In this document: positions 51,401 to 62,447 of the stretch, in pieces
Layout: every line of letters starts with the position of its first letter
Position numbering within the stretch: the stretch's first letter is position 1
DNA from: Corythucha ciliata
Lineage: Eukaryota > Arthropoda > Insecta > Hemiptera > Tingidae
Direction of reading: 5' to 3'
Length of the DNA stretch: 64,000 nucleotides
Assembly (NCBI GenBank): GCA_038030265.1
Contig: CM075943.1
Span: 40,238,001 to 40,302,000, forward strand
The notes under the pieces: generated by a model
The model's database searches: none
The model's input: only the letters and a program-made list of their open reading frames with translations
What the model was told of the DNA's origin: nothing
Program-made: the position numbers and the translations under genes

Positions 51401-54400
51401 CCCCCTTCACACCATCCACAACCCCACGAGAACTTCTTCAACTTCTTCTTCAAGGGATTTTCGGAGCTATCTCAAGCTCTTGGTGACGTTAATCATGGAG
51501 CGCAGCGCAATAGACAATTCAAGCTCTAGTTATATTATCTCCATGAACCAGCCCCTAATAAACTAGTTTTTGACAAGCTATATCCCCTTGACATTTTGGT
51601 TTTTCAGGGAGCCAGCCCTGCGAAATTAGTTTTGAATGAGACGACTCCACGAAATTCCTTTTTGAATGGTTTATCAAAGCGATACCTATTTGAATTTTGA
51701 GGCAGCGAAACCCACATAATCGCTTCTTTTGGCCAGAGAGCTTTGCGAAATTAGTTTTGAATAGACCAACCCTACGAAATTTGGTTTTTAAAAAGAGCCG
51801 GGCCCCTGAAATAGCTGCATTTAAACTGAGCCAACCCCGCGATATTGCTTTTTGAATGGGTCAGCAGCGCGAAATTTGGTTTAGGAAGCAGTGAAACCCA
51901 AAACAAACACACAAAAAAAACAGCAGTACAAGGCAATGGTCACTTTGACAAGGAAGGGTGGTTGGTTGAAAAAAAAAAAATGGATGGGCAGGACGACGGA
52001 CACTTTGACACACTGGTGCTTTGGCCAACTGAACGTCAAATCAGAAGCTGATTTTAAGGCTTTACGTCTAGTTTCATTACAGAATTATCAGTTTTGGAGG
52101 GTTTTTAGTGAGTCAAAAAGTGGCTAAGTTACTAATTTTTGAACTGAAACGGGATTCGGATGTAGCCAGCTTCCCGGTTACAACAACCGGAATGCAGCTG
52201 ATTCTCATGTTTCGTATAGTTCAGAGTACCTAGTCCGATTACAGGGCCAAATTGCATATTTCTTGACTTACTTTTCTCATCTTTTAAGGTTCCAAGTTGA
52301 TCAAAGTTTATTCATCATTTTTTATTCGTTCAATCAACCGTGGTGATCAATTTAATGTCATTGTTTTAGCCACGCTCTCTCTCTCAGCCTCAAATTACTC
52401 GTTTTTCAAGCTGAACTAACAGTTTTTAAAGTCTTATTCTCGCGGCAAGGCATCCCCTTCATCCAACTGAATGAAGCTATTATTAAATCATTGAACTACC
52501 CTTTACTGATGATGGTGTGGGACGTGGGAGGGAGAACGTCCTCAGCTATCAGGAATTCGTTCGAAACAATGACTCGCTGTTGTTAGCAGGTTGCTTCCTT
52601 CCGTCGTCATTACCTTTTATTCCGACTGAGCTTCATTTCTATGAGAACAGTTGGCGGGGTTGCTCAAGTTTTGTCCCTTATAATGTACCCCCCCCCCCCA
52701 GCTATTCGTCTATTTCAACCGCAAAATTATTCGAAGGTGAAATGAATGGAACTAGCGAGAGGAGGAAGAAGTGTTGTACTGAATTTCCGCTTTGTTAGAA
52801 TAGAATGTTTTAATAATTTTACAAGTTCAAGTGCTTTCTTTAGGCTACCGGTTGATTTCTTAGTTAGTTTAGGATGAATCAATTTGGGTGATGAGGGGTG
52901 GGGTGTGTTGGGGTTCCACATCGTTTTGATGACTTTACTTCTCCGTCTCGGCTTACAAATTTTCCGGAACAGTTGAAATTCGCATAATGACCTGAACAAA
53001 TGACTGTCAAGCTCTTCAGGACCCTCATTTCACGTTCTTTTTCTCATTTCAAGTTTGAAAACGGTTTGATGACAAGAATGTCATATGAATCGAAACGCGA
53101 GACAGTTTCCACCGAGCGCGCTCAAAATGAGACAATTTGAGCGAACATTTGAGCGAGGTGAAGGGCGGTGCAATAAACATTTTTCTTTCTGAAAAGAGAC
53201 TAAGAACTGAACTGAAGGAAAGCTCCGCTTAAGCCTTTAATAACTTTTTCTAGCTATCATCTTTATTACTACAAACTTTTAAATCTGCCTTTCTTTTTAA
53301 TATTTAAATTCGAAAGTATTCTAAAAATAAAAAAATAATTTAAGTTTATGCTAGTTATATGCCTACCCCACACTTACCCACCCATCCTAGAGTCAAGACT
53401 GAAGGTTTTTCCTTTCAATTTAATAACGACAACTAGCCCTGTTCCCCCATCTACTCATCTAACCTTTCTAGTAAAGTCAAAGAGCAATGTTGCGAAACGT
53501 GCCATTGGTTCGATTTCCTGAGTTCTACGAGAAAATAGATAAAGAGAATGGATTGAGTGGTGTTTGGGGGGGAGAAGGATGAATGGAAGAGGCGTCTCCT
53601 TAATTTCCCCGACAAACAGCCCCAGGGATAAGGAACTGTTACAGGTTGTGGCGTAGGAAGTCTTGCTATCAATTTTAACTTCCAATAAATTCAAACTCCC
53701 TCTCTATACTACTCTTGTCTAACCAATCACTCTCTATACAGATAATGAGGCTTATTATATCGGCCGTAATGTCGTTGGAAAGAGCCGGAACGATTCATCC
53801 CTTCCCGGTCGAGTTTCAAACTGAATCGTTTATTTCAAACGTGAATGAAAGTTGGAAACCTTGGCATCACGTTTATTCGCTGACAAAAGCCGGCGAGGGG
53901 ACAACGCACAAACCTCTCTTTAATCCTTACGGCCTGTACTACGTCAGGATTTACTTCATGGTAAAAATAATGAGTTTTCTCGTCGTGAAGCTGAGAGAGT
54001 ACCACTCTTCATCCGTTTACCTTTTTTCCCTCTTATAATTTGTTCAAATTTCAAGGGCGAATGGAGGCGAATAGCGGTCGACGAATATTTTCCATACGAT
54101 GCTCAAGGGCAGATGTTACTGCCAGTTTCAAAAAATCCATTAAATATATGGATGCCACTATTAACTAAGGCGCTTCTAAAAATCGCTTCAGTATCGTGGA
54201 CCTCTTGGGACGACTGCTTAGACTTCGACCCCATCACTTGTCTAACAGGATGGCTGAGAAATACTATCGACGCACGGTATTTTTTTTTTTTTTTTTATGA
54301 TAACCCGTTTCCCTCGCCAACACAACTGTTGTTGTTGGGATGCGGTCGTTGTTGGGATGCGTACATGTTGTTGGGAGCGGTGCGAAACACGAAAGTGAAA

Positions 54401-54839
54401 GCCACGTGGTGAAAGGGAGGGGAATTAATTTGCCTCTATCGGTGTATATAGTTAAATGAAAAAAGAGGTGGCTGGGTAGGTAGGCACCAATTAGTATCTG
54501 TCAGCTGCAAAAAGCTTGAAATGTTCTCGGAGCCCTTTTAGAAACAAACATGAAAACAATGCTTATTCACAACTCGTCTTTATCATCATCATCATCATTA
54601 TTAATATCATCAGCCCTCACCGTTTCCAATTAGCGAAGCTGCGATACGAAACGTGGATTAACAGGAAAAAAGAGGTGAATGAGTTCAAGTTGCAAGAAAT
54701 CCAAGGAGAAATGAGACGCTCAACATGTTTATCAATAGCTCCTTTCGGGCCTTTTCTATGTAATTTTGATGAAAATCCTCAATTCGTGTACGGAAGTAGT
54801 TTTCTTTGTTTTAATAATTGTAATGGAAACATCTCGTAA
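48475..54839 (+). CDS. ADGB: Androglobin-like protein, N-terminal calpain-like part with KRQSTGG array
   Basis: Exons: 48475-48667, 48779-48901, 49529-49980, 50044-50223, 53742-53960, 54056-54276 and a tentative 54614-54839. Phases agree and give 537 residues. Exons 1 and 3 are almost wholly K/R-K/R-Q-S-T-G-G heptads. Exon 2 (SPYPIWEDWAISETKWDE) and exon 4 (FVDPEGHAKLPPYLKPVLW) match the start of animal androglobin. Exons 5 and 6 match its calpain-like domain (WKPWHHVYSLTKAGE, KPLFNPYGLYYVRIYFM, GEWRRIAVDEYFPYD, then a CLTGWLRN block). Androglobin is a large (about 1650-residue) testis-linked protein with a split globin domain and an IQ motif. Neither the globin nor the C-terminal part was found here. 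Either further exons lie beyond or among repeats, or this is a short form. Exon 7 is basic and coil-like, is less certain, and reaches a TAA at 54837-54839. Confidence 0.82.
49580..49935 (+). repeat. 21-bp coding minisatellite (KRQSTGG heptads) in androglobin exon 3
   Basis: Nine consecutive 21-bp units encode KRQSTGG, and variants follow (KRGSVKRQSTGG, KRKSTGG, QRKSMGG), ending in a glycine run. Codons differ between units (CGA/CGG/CGC/AGA, TCA/TCG, ACG/ACA/ACC/ACT) while the protein is constant. That points to selection on the peptide rather than very recent duplication. Three similar heptads open exon 1. Confidence 0.9.
50878..50960 (-). mobile_element. tRNA-derived SINE head or tRNA pseudogene
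   Basis: On the minus strand GCAGAGTGGCCGAGGTCGTT resembles the box A region of a type II tRNA, and GGGTTCGATGCCC resembles box B with its T stem. The anticodon stem does not pair properly (GACTC opposite CAGGT). It is therefore more likely a SINE head or decayed tRNA than a working gene. Confidence 0.5.
51590..51895 (-). repeat. Family B 30-bp minisatellite, inverted
   Basis: Units of the type CGAAATTAGTTTTGAATGAG with GCCAACCC-like halves are the complement of family B. They lie in intron 4 of the androglobin-like gene. Confidence 0.65.
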
Positions 54840-55062
54840 TACGCTTCACAAAAGCGGAATAGAGTGGGTAACCATTTTCCAACATTTCTCTCTAGCATTC
54901 GGCACCAGGGAAAGCAGACCTTAGCTTATAGAAATAGATCATTGGGCTAATACAAAAAATAAGCTTATATTCACGAGTGAAATTGTCCGTTTCCTGGTTA
55001 CAGGTCAGGCTATTGTTAGTTGCTAGTCGCTTAAACTACGAGGGTTAGTAGTATGTAGTGCA

Positions 55063-55260
55063 TGCAAAAAGCTGTAGCCGTAGGAGCCTACATTGTCTGC
55101 CTTCCCTCGTTGAGGTGCGTTAAAAACGAACCGGTTTCGGCAGGCTCGCCGTCTTCAGCGTCTGAAAGTACAACTGAAACTGTAACAACCGGTTCGTTTT
55201 TAACGCACCTCAACGAGGGAAGACAGACAATGTATGCTCCTACGGCTACAGCTTTTTGCA
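55063..55260. mobile_element. 198-bp hairpin MITE with 74-bp arms
   Basis: The left arm begins TGCAAAAAGCTGTAGCCGTA and the right arm ends with its complement. Over 74 bp I count only two mismatches, with a 50-bp loop between. The near identity suggests a young insertion or active conversion. It has no coding capacity. Confidence 0.8.
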
Positions 55261-55261
55261 C

Positions 55262-55535
55262 GAGCAATTATTATTCTCAGTTTTGGCCACCAATTAGCGC
55301 TTTATAACCATTTCAGCTACAAATTAGTGATTATTCTCAACTTAAGCAGCAAAATAGCGATTTTTCTCAATTTAGGCCGTGAATTAACGCATAATCTCAG
55401 TTACCTGTGGATGAACAATTTTTTTCACTTTTGGCCACAAATTAGAATGGTTCGTAATTTTATAGCCACGAACTAGCTGTTCACCACAATTTTTAACTGC
55501 TCATCGCAATTTTTAGCTGCTAATTAGCGATTAGC
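55262..55535 (-). repeat. Family A 30-bp minisatellite, inverted
   Basis: Units with TTCTCAATTTAGGC and GTGAATTAACGC-like halves follow directly on the hairpin MITE. Confidence 0.65.
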
Positions 55536-56870
55536 TAATTAGTCATCCTAGTGTCTCGGAGATGACACTTCCTGTAGGGAAGGAAGCTTGGTAATGCCAA
55601 AAAAAAATTTTTTTAGCTCCTTTTTTTCGTGTTCTTGGACCCCGAAAAGGCCTAAATCTCGATTTTCAGTATGGCGTCTGTCGTCCGTCATGATACATTG
55701 ATCTCGACAGTTCTGGATGAGTGACAGCTCAAAAGTTGAGTCGATATGAAAGATATTGGTCGAGCGATATGAAAGATATTATAACAAATGTGCTCAAAGT
55801 AAAAATAGTTGAATCCTTATAATTATTCCAAGTGAATGTTATAAAAATTGATGACCGATCGTTCAAAATATTCATCTAGGTTCCTAGAAGATACTGCTAA
55901 AATTTGAATGATTTGTTGAGCGGCACAGTTGCTACGGGCCTTTCACGTTGTCATTGGTTTTTTGAAAACATTTTTTTTCGACACAAGTGGTCCAGTGAGT
56001 CTGATGAGTCCACACTGCCCGAGATGCCGCTGCAGGGCTTGGCCGCCTGCAACCAAGCCTCTTCCTTGGGCTTCATGGGTGTAAATTAGAGTGGGCTCCG
56101 TCCCCAGAGACAATTTCTGTGGCCACAGAAAATATTAGTCCAGTCAAATTATCCGAAAAAATCGGCTTACCATGCAAAAGATCCAACATCATTTTTTATT
56201 TTTTTATCTTGAGTGTTCGAGAAAAACATTGTAAATTCTAAAACGCCCGGCACAACTTTTGGCTTCCCGAAAACCACGATTTTTCGGCACTTTTTTTTTA
56301 GTTTTTTCTACATTTCGCTAAAACCGTCAGCTTTAGAGGAAATTATTCCGCTTAACACAGATAGGGCATTAAATTTCCTACATCTTTTGTATTCAAAGTA
56401 TTTTTCTACGACCAATACGGAGGGCGCTACAGCCTCCCGGACAATTTTTCCTGTAATGGTTGAAAGTTTCAAAATTGCCCGTTTCCGACCAATTATGTTC
56501 GATGAGCTTCATTTCTTGCCGTCAACATTCATCCCTCCGTCACTACCAACTTTTCAAGCCCCCTCCCCACTACTTGTAAGAAAGACAATTATAAAATCAC
56601 TTTTTTTCGGCCAAGCAGAAGCGATTTTGTCCCAACATAAATCTCCACTACGTAAATTGATGATTTATTTTTAGGGTTCAGGCTTCTATTTTCTTCTTCT
56701 TTTGCCGGTTTCTTTGTTCAGCCATATTAATTATTTCATGCCATTTTGTTTCGTTCATTGGTTACTGGCATTGGTTACTTTTTTAAACACAAAAAAAATC
56801 ATAACTCCGGAACGGATCGACGTAGGAAACTTCCGAAGGTACCATTTTACTCCACTTTTAACGTAGTTTT
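55536..56870. other. Unassigned, possibly element-derived
   Basis: An 18-base direct repeat (GCGATATGAAAGATATT-like) occurs near 55745-55785. A 153-codon plus-strand frame at 56213-56674 has no recognisable domain and lies just before an element end at 56913, so it may be transposon-derived. Confidence 0.35.
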
Positions 56871-56913
56871 ACTCAAAAATTTTTGTCACACTTATACGGA
56901 TCCACCCTGTATG
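56871..56913. mobile_element. Element end: TTTTTGTCACACTTAT ... CCACCCTGTAT
   Basis: The same layout (T run, GTCACACTTAT, eight variable bases, ACCCTGTAT) occurs at about 61676-61713. It probably marks the right ends of two copies of one DNA-element family with CACCCTGTA termini. Left ends were not found. Confidence 0.5.
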
Positions 56914-58129
56914 TACGCCACATGAATGCACTTAACCGTGAACAAGTCTGTTATGAATGACTAAGAAACCACTTTACTAGATTCCATTTTTTAAAGAATT
57001 CAGCGTTTATCACTCAATAAGCAAACTCATTTAATAGGTACTTAAGGGTCTCTTTACAAGTTTATATGGTTAAAAAACTACAGAAAAGAATGTCTGCCGT
57101 CGATTTCTACACCTTTTGTCACCTCTAATTAGTCCAGTTTTGTAAAAATTCTTCGACATTTTGACGTGCGTTGTCATTTTATGGATTAGGGGTAAATTTA
57201 CAAAGTTGTGGGGGTAATGGGGGGTAATTTCAAGACAAAAGTGGGGTAATTCAGGCACAGGGTATCGGCAACCCTGATCTGCGTTGGCCTTCCAGTCGTC
57301 GGTGCAGGGCAGACTACTAATAGGAGCCCTCTGAGAAATTTGAAAATGTTGAATGGTTCAAGCTCGCCACATTGGCATTGGGACGAAACTGCGTGTCTTG
57401 GAGTTTTTCGACCGAAACGTTGAACGTGTACTACCTGTGATTCTGGCGTTACCGTTTGCTACGCCATATAGTCCAGTCAAATTAGAATTTTACCTAAAGG
57501 AGTTCATTTGAAATTACCCCCAAATTACCCTTTTCTTTCATTACCCCCATTTTACCCTCCAAGGTTTTAAATTACCCCCAAAACGGGTAATTACCTCCAC
57601 ATCAGCAACCCTGACGCAGATTGTGGCTGTGTTATGGGGGTTGGGGGGAGATGTTCGTGTAGGCCCTGGTGGTGGTTGGTTAATAATTGGCGATAATTGG
57701 CTGGTGGGATGCAGAGTGGGACGGGTTCTGGGAAACTTTTCCGGATCGTGGTGATAAAGGCATTGTTCCGACGTGTGTTCGAGAAATGTTTGCCCATTAA
57801 TTTCGCTCAGGTTAAAAAGGGGTGTGGTGGTGGTGGCGGTCTGATGGGGATTGCTGATGGTGAATAGTATGTCATTTTTACCGTGGTTGTACAGCTGGCG
57901 TGACTTCGCTTTTCATAGATTTAATTCGCGAAGAACAGGAATCACTGCGATAATTTTAATATTTAAGAAACAATTTGGACTATTTTGATGAACATAAGGA
58001 CTGAAAATGATTTATAAACTAATTGAAAAAACGACAACAACAATAAAAAAAACACCACTGGCGGATCTCACCAATCACGAATCACGATCTGAACTGTGGT
58101 AATCTTGCATGAACGTCTTGACTCAACGT
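56914..58129. other. Unassigned, with TTACCCCC and GGGGTAAT stretches
   Basis: Around 57180-57280 and 57510-57613 are GGGGTAAT-rich and ATTACCCCC-rich segments, each ending in GCAACCCTGA. They look like ends of a hAT-like family, but no paired termini could be drawn. No gene was recognised. Confidence 0.35.
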
Positions 58130-58825
58130 CTATTTTCTGCATTTGACATCCATATTCGAAAAAGTAATTTTTAGTCCTCCGGCCCATTGAGCGGTGCAAT
58201 TAACTACGGTAGTACCATCAGAAGCGTGATAGTCGAAATTCGCGGTGTATTCAAAACGGCCGTATAAAGACTACAATCGTTAAAGATAATATCGGGGGTT
58301 AACCAAGAAAAAAAAAACACTTATGCGAACTTGTTTAGTACCTTAATATTGATTCCATTGAAGTTCCACGTACTGAGTTCTTCTTTAAGAGTTGGAAAAT
58401 ATTTCTCTACATCTGCCGCACTTAGATGGCAGCCTTCGGCTGGGCATACCTAAAAAAACAATAACAAGTGATTCGGTTATTTTATGTACTTATGTAGCAT
58501 TTATCAAAGGATGAAGGAGGACGTGAAATTTAAGAGGAGGGTAACAGGGGCGGTTAATACTTTTACGTGAGTCCGCCCAGGTTGTAGGTTGTAGGCATGA
58601 ATTGCAGGCACAATTCGAACGTTCTAACTATGACTCACCAACCGTCCACACCGAACAAACAACGCAAAACTTCAGACGCATTCTTTCGAAACAAGGTCAG
58701 GCGTTTCCACCAGCAACAGTCTAAGACGGTTTTATTAAAAACGGACTTACCAATATATTACTCGTTGCCTGATTCAATAGTCCGATGAAACAAAATGACA
58801 GAACCAAAAAATCGTACCGGCCCAT
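58130..58825 (-). CDS. Small secreted protein of 107 residues, function unknown
   Basis: Three exons, from 5' to 3': 58825-58751, 58449-58342 and 58270-58130, all phase 0, with good donors (GTAAGT, GTACTA) and acceptors (TTTTTTTAG, GATTGTAG). Exon 1 is a signal peptide: MGRYDFLVLSFCFIGLL, then polar residues. The mature part has four cysteines: two in VCPAEGC, one in VNCTAQW and one in VKC three residues before the end. An NCT glycosylation sequon overlaps the third. The segment LYGRFEYTANFDYHASDG is rich in aromatic residues and looks like beta strands. The last residues are MDVKCRK. Two disulfides are likely. I do not recognise the family; a small beta-sandwich secreted factor is one guess. 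No neighbouring paralogue was seen. Confidence 0.72.
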
Positions 58826-59103
58826 GATCTAATGTAAGCGTGAACCAACGTCACAAAACAGAGAAGAAATTGGATTTAGCAGATAGTCTATAACATCGCT
58901 TGCATTTATATTGCTCACATAACAGGATTTATAGTTTTATTCGGTCAATAAAAATGCACTTCTGACCGTTATTTGTAGTCACGTTGCGCTCTCAGCTAAT
59001 CGTAAAGAGCTACGTCAATTTCTTGTTTGCTAGTTTTTGAGGTTTTCTTATCATTATTATTTTTGCATGTTTCCAGCGTGTAGGGGTAGGGTGTAAATAA
59101 CTT
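58826..59103. promoter_or_regulatory. Upstream region of the secreted-protein gene
   Basis: This should hold the promoter of the minus-strand gene at 58130-58825. No core motif can be assigned with confidence. Confidence 0.3.
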
Positions 59104-59890
59104 TTACGCATCATGGATTATGGCACTATAAATTTGTGTGAGTAGGACTAAGGTTTTACGGGGTATGTTCTGTAGTAGGGGCTTGGTAATGAGGTCAGGG
59201 CTTGGAGATTTGTTATCTGGTGGTCTAGCTATTGCGATATTGACTTGGGCTGGAGTGAAGTAATCTTTAACACTCTCGGTGCTGATCGCCAAATACGTCT
59301 TTTGCGTCGGTCGGCTAGAAACAACCAGCCTCGTCTGCATGCCGGGCGTAGTAGATCTACTACACACCAGACTTCTATCCCAGCCGGGTGTAGTAGAATT
59401 ACTACGCTTGCTAATTAAAGAATGAAGCATCCAGACCTTACTGTCGGCCGGGTGTAGTAAATCTACTGCGCAACTTGTTTTTATTTAAAATATGCGGGAA
59501 ACAGACCCGAAGGTAGCTCATCATTAATTCGACTTAGAGGAATCGATTTTTACGCGGTAAGACTGACTCATGTGCATCCGGCCGGTTGGGAAGACAGAGC
59601 GTATATAGATCTACTACAGCCGGCCGGCAGGAATAACCAAATGTAGTAATTCTACTAAATCAGCACCGAACGTGTTAAATGAGGTAAGAGGTAGTGCTTG
59701 AGTGACGGTGTCCTCTAATTTGGTATGGGACTCAGGTGCAGGGCTCAGATTTAGCTTGAATTGTTCCTCGAGTACTTCGGAAAAGAGCACTGCCTATTCT
59801 TCCGGTGTTGAAACCCACGTGTGTCCGACTTTGAGTGGTGGTATACTTTCAAGTTGCTTCGCTGAATTTTTACGCCACATTGATCCATCG
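59104..59890 (-). pseudogene. Jockey-type LINE reverse-transcriptase fragment, split by a MITE
   Basis: On the minus strand, the part above 59680 reads PPLKVGHTWVSTPEE, a stop, then SEVLEEQFKLNLSPAPESHT. The part below 59270 reads VKDYFTPAQVNIAIARPPDN, KSPSPDLITKPLLQNIPRKT and a further stretch to 59104. These are the segments just before and at the start of a Jockey-like RT domain (the usual NKAPGPDGI is decayed). The RT core is missing, and a stop codon and the inserted MITE confirm it is dead. Confidence 0.7.
59271..59674. mobile_element. 404-bp piggyBac-like MITE with TTAA duplication
   Basis: TTAA at 59267-59270 and at 59675-59678 flank ends CACTCTCGGTGCTGAT and, reversed, CACGTTCGGTGCTGAT (14 of 16 matching). 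TTAA target choice is the mark of piggyBac-type transposases. The interior carries several copies of a GTAGTAGATCTACTAC-like palindrome beside CCGGCCG-like strings. It interrupts the LINE fragment, so it is the younger insertion. Confidence 0.8.
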
Positions 59891-60194
59891 TTTTTGCCCA
59901 GGGAGAGGAGTGAGTTTTTTTTTTTTTTTTTTTTTATTAACCGGCGAATCCCATTCTACTAGCGCATGTTCGAGATCCTTTAATGCAGCGGCGTCTATCC
60001 CCTCCCCCTGATGGCTGGACGAGAAATCCCCCCTTATGAGCAGTAATCCCCCTCTCATGTATTAAAGGCCTTTAAGACAGTGAAAAACAAAGTTAATGAA
60101 TAGTAGGTACTTTCATTTTTTCGTTAGCGATACACAAGTGTGGTAAACCTGGAGATTCCAGTGCCTAATTTTGACCAATTTGATTAAATCAACA

Positions 60195-60435
60195 CCTCGT
60201 AGCGTTAAATTATGGCTTATTCTTAGTTTTAGCCACGAATCGGTGCTTTTTCCACACCTTATTCGCAGATTAGAGCTTTTTCTCAATTTAAAGCCGCGAA
60301 TTAGCACTTTTTCTTAATTTAAGCCGTGAATTGGATATTTTTCTCCATTTCAGTAGCGTTTTCTTCATTTTAGCTGCGAATTAGTGTGGTTTTCTCACTA
60401 TTAGTCAATAATTAGCGCTTTTCAATATTTTAAAC
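60195..60435 (-). repeat. Family A 30-bp minisatellite, inverted
   Basis: Units of the type TTTTTCTCAATTTAAAGC with CGCGAATTAGCA halves repeat at about 30 bp. Confidence 0.7.
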
Positions 60436-60444
60436 AAAGTCATA

Positions 60445-60585
60445 GGCTCCGTTTACACGAGTAAGTTTTTTGATCAAATTAGCCATTTTGAAAAAAATTG
60501 ACAGATGTTCCCTGCCTCAAATCGTCTGTTTGGGCTCAGATTGAACACATTTTTGAACAAAAAACTTACTCGTGTAAAGCAGGCC
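60445..60585. mobile_element. 141-bp MITE with GGC...TTTACACGAGTAAG ends
   Basis: Inverted ends share TTTACACGAGTAAGTTTTTT over about 34 bp with a few mismatches, and ATA flanks both sides. It has no coding capacity. The TTTACAC string is shared with the MITE at 10490. Confidence 0.65.
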
Positions 60586-61675
60586 ATATGGATTACAAGT
60601 CGCGCCGCTTTTGATAAGACACGGTCCTGAAGCATTTTGGGAAAATCGATCCCGATAGATGCCTCTGCAATTCTTACTTTATTCATATTCAAGGGCGTAG
60701 GTTTTTAACTTTTCCCTGGGGGGCTTCTGCTCTCAAATTTGTTAACAATTTGTAATTATCACTCTGTTTCGTTATGTGTACAGTAGATGCGGTTTAAACA
60801 CCTAGGAATACGAGATCGGACGCTGTAGACTCGTCTCGGCCCTTGGCCATTTTTATGCAGGATGTTGCGAATCTAGCACGGACTTTGTGGATGAAAGTAG
60901 ACCTTATTCGCAATCGAAAATGCCGAATACATCATAGCCCGAAACTCAATTGTTTCTGAGATATGATTTTCCAAACGTTTTAAAAGGCATAATATATCTC
61001 TTTTCTTAAGTGCGACTTGTCGCTTCCAAACGAACACGTGGGAGGTGGGGCACTTCTTTTCATTGATGAGTCAAAGGCAAATGGCTTATCTGGGGGCGGC
61101 AAACCAAGAATCGTACTTTTTTTTACATGTTTTGGAAAATCAATTAATTATGAAAATAAATTATTGTTTGATGCTTTATTGTTTTTTCATGGGTGATTTG
61201 TGGGTTTTATTTTGAAAAATAAAACGTAAACAGATCATAAGGAAAAATAAGGTACATTTCTGTTATTTAGGCCCTTATAACTTAAAATAATGATTATTCT
61301 CTTCAAAATCGCTTATTTTGACCTGAAAAATTTGAAGAAGTTTTGTGATTTGTTTTTGGACAAACGGGGACTGACTTTTTTTGAAAAAAAAAAAAAAATC
61401 TCCGATTTGCACGGCCCCATTTGAGGCAACATAAAATAGTTCATATCTACCGCAAATGGCTAATCCTGACAGGAAATAGTGTGCTATTTCCGAATCCATC
61501 ACCAAAAGTTGCAAAAATGCAAATTGAAAGCGATTTTCTCGCAGTTAGTTGAAAAAATTGATGTAAGTAAGCCATGAAAAAGCGCTTGAAAAATCATATC
61601 TGGAAGGGTTTTGATTTTCGGACCATCGTATAGGTAGGGTGTTTTCGGTCGCAAATGATGTCTATTTTCACCAAC
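60586..61675. other. Unassigned, probably element interior
   Basis: No gene recognised. The part from about 60860 leads up to the element end near 61676-61713 and may be its interior. A poly-A run lies near 61384. Confidence 0.35.
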
Positions 61676-61713
61676 TTTTTTTTTGTCACACTTATCTCCT
61701 TCCACCCTGTATA
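61676..61713. mobile_element. Element end: TTTTTGTCACACTTAT ... CCACCCTGTAT, second copy
   Basis: Same terminal layout as at 56871-56913, followed by a different flank, which supports a shared mobile-element family. Confidence 0.5.
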
Positions 61714-62447
61714 ATTACTATTTTTAATTTCAATTTTAAGGAAATGTGCTGCAGTAACTTAAAAAAATATTAGACCACGTTCATAAGTTCTGCATGTGCC
61801 AAGCGCCTGTGGAGTCTATGCAACCAAACCAATTTATTCCCTAGAAAAATAAAGCATTTTCATAGGTTTCACAGGCTCCACACTTCCACAGACTGAAACT
61901 TCCACAGACGCACGTCAATGGGTTGACAGACAGTTTGTGAACGGGGCCTTATTACAACCAGGAAACTTAGACTTACTATACAAAAAATGTCATGTTCTGA
62001 CAATAATAAGTAGGTAACTAGTTATTAAAATTCGTTCAAGATTCCTGAAATAAATAAAAAAACATTTAATTTGTAGCAAAGGTAGCCCCCCGCCCCCACT
62101 TTATCGTTAACCACGGGTGCTCCGGTTTGATGGGTCTATTAACTCGTTACCCTAATCATCCTTACAACACGCAGTGCTACTTCAGTACTTCAACTTGGAG
62201 TGCTTTGCAGCATTGATCTTGCGTCTTTCACAGCATTTAGTTTTAATGTTATGATCGTATTGACGAGATGAGATGTTCGTTGAAACTGTAACGAAGGGAC
62301 AAAAACACGATGAGAACAAGTAACGGCAGGAAGAAGAACGCCCAATTTTACAGCTTCTTTGGTGGTGGTGGGGGGAATCCGACTCTCCCACCCAGACGAA
62401 GTAGCCTCAGTAGTCAGTACGACCCTGATCTTCAAACTATACAATAG

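Larger units (their letters stand above)
50224..53741 (+). other. Large intron 4 of the androglobin-like gene
   Basis: A GTAGCT donor and a CTCTCTATACAG acceptor bound 3.5 kb. It holds a tRNA-like SINE head at 50878-50960 and family B repeats at 51590-51895. The rest shows no recognisable exon. Confidence 0.6.

Noticed and set aside
56213..56674. 153-codon plus-strand frame
   Set aside because: Tested as a possible later androglobin exon but shows none of its conserved blocks; more likely element-derived.
57180..57613. Two GCAACCCTGA ends suggesting a hAT-like element
   Set aside because: Both ends point the same way and no left terminus was found; kept only as a note on unassigned sequence.
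61770..61950. Loose inverted ends (TAGACCACGTTCATAAG and CTTGTGAACGGGGCCTTA-like)
   Set aside because: The match is short and imperfect with no target duplication, so an element cannot be supported.
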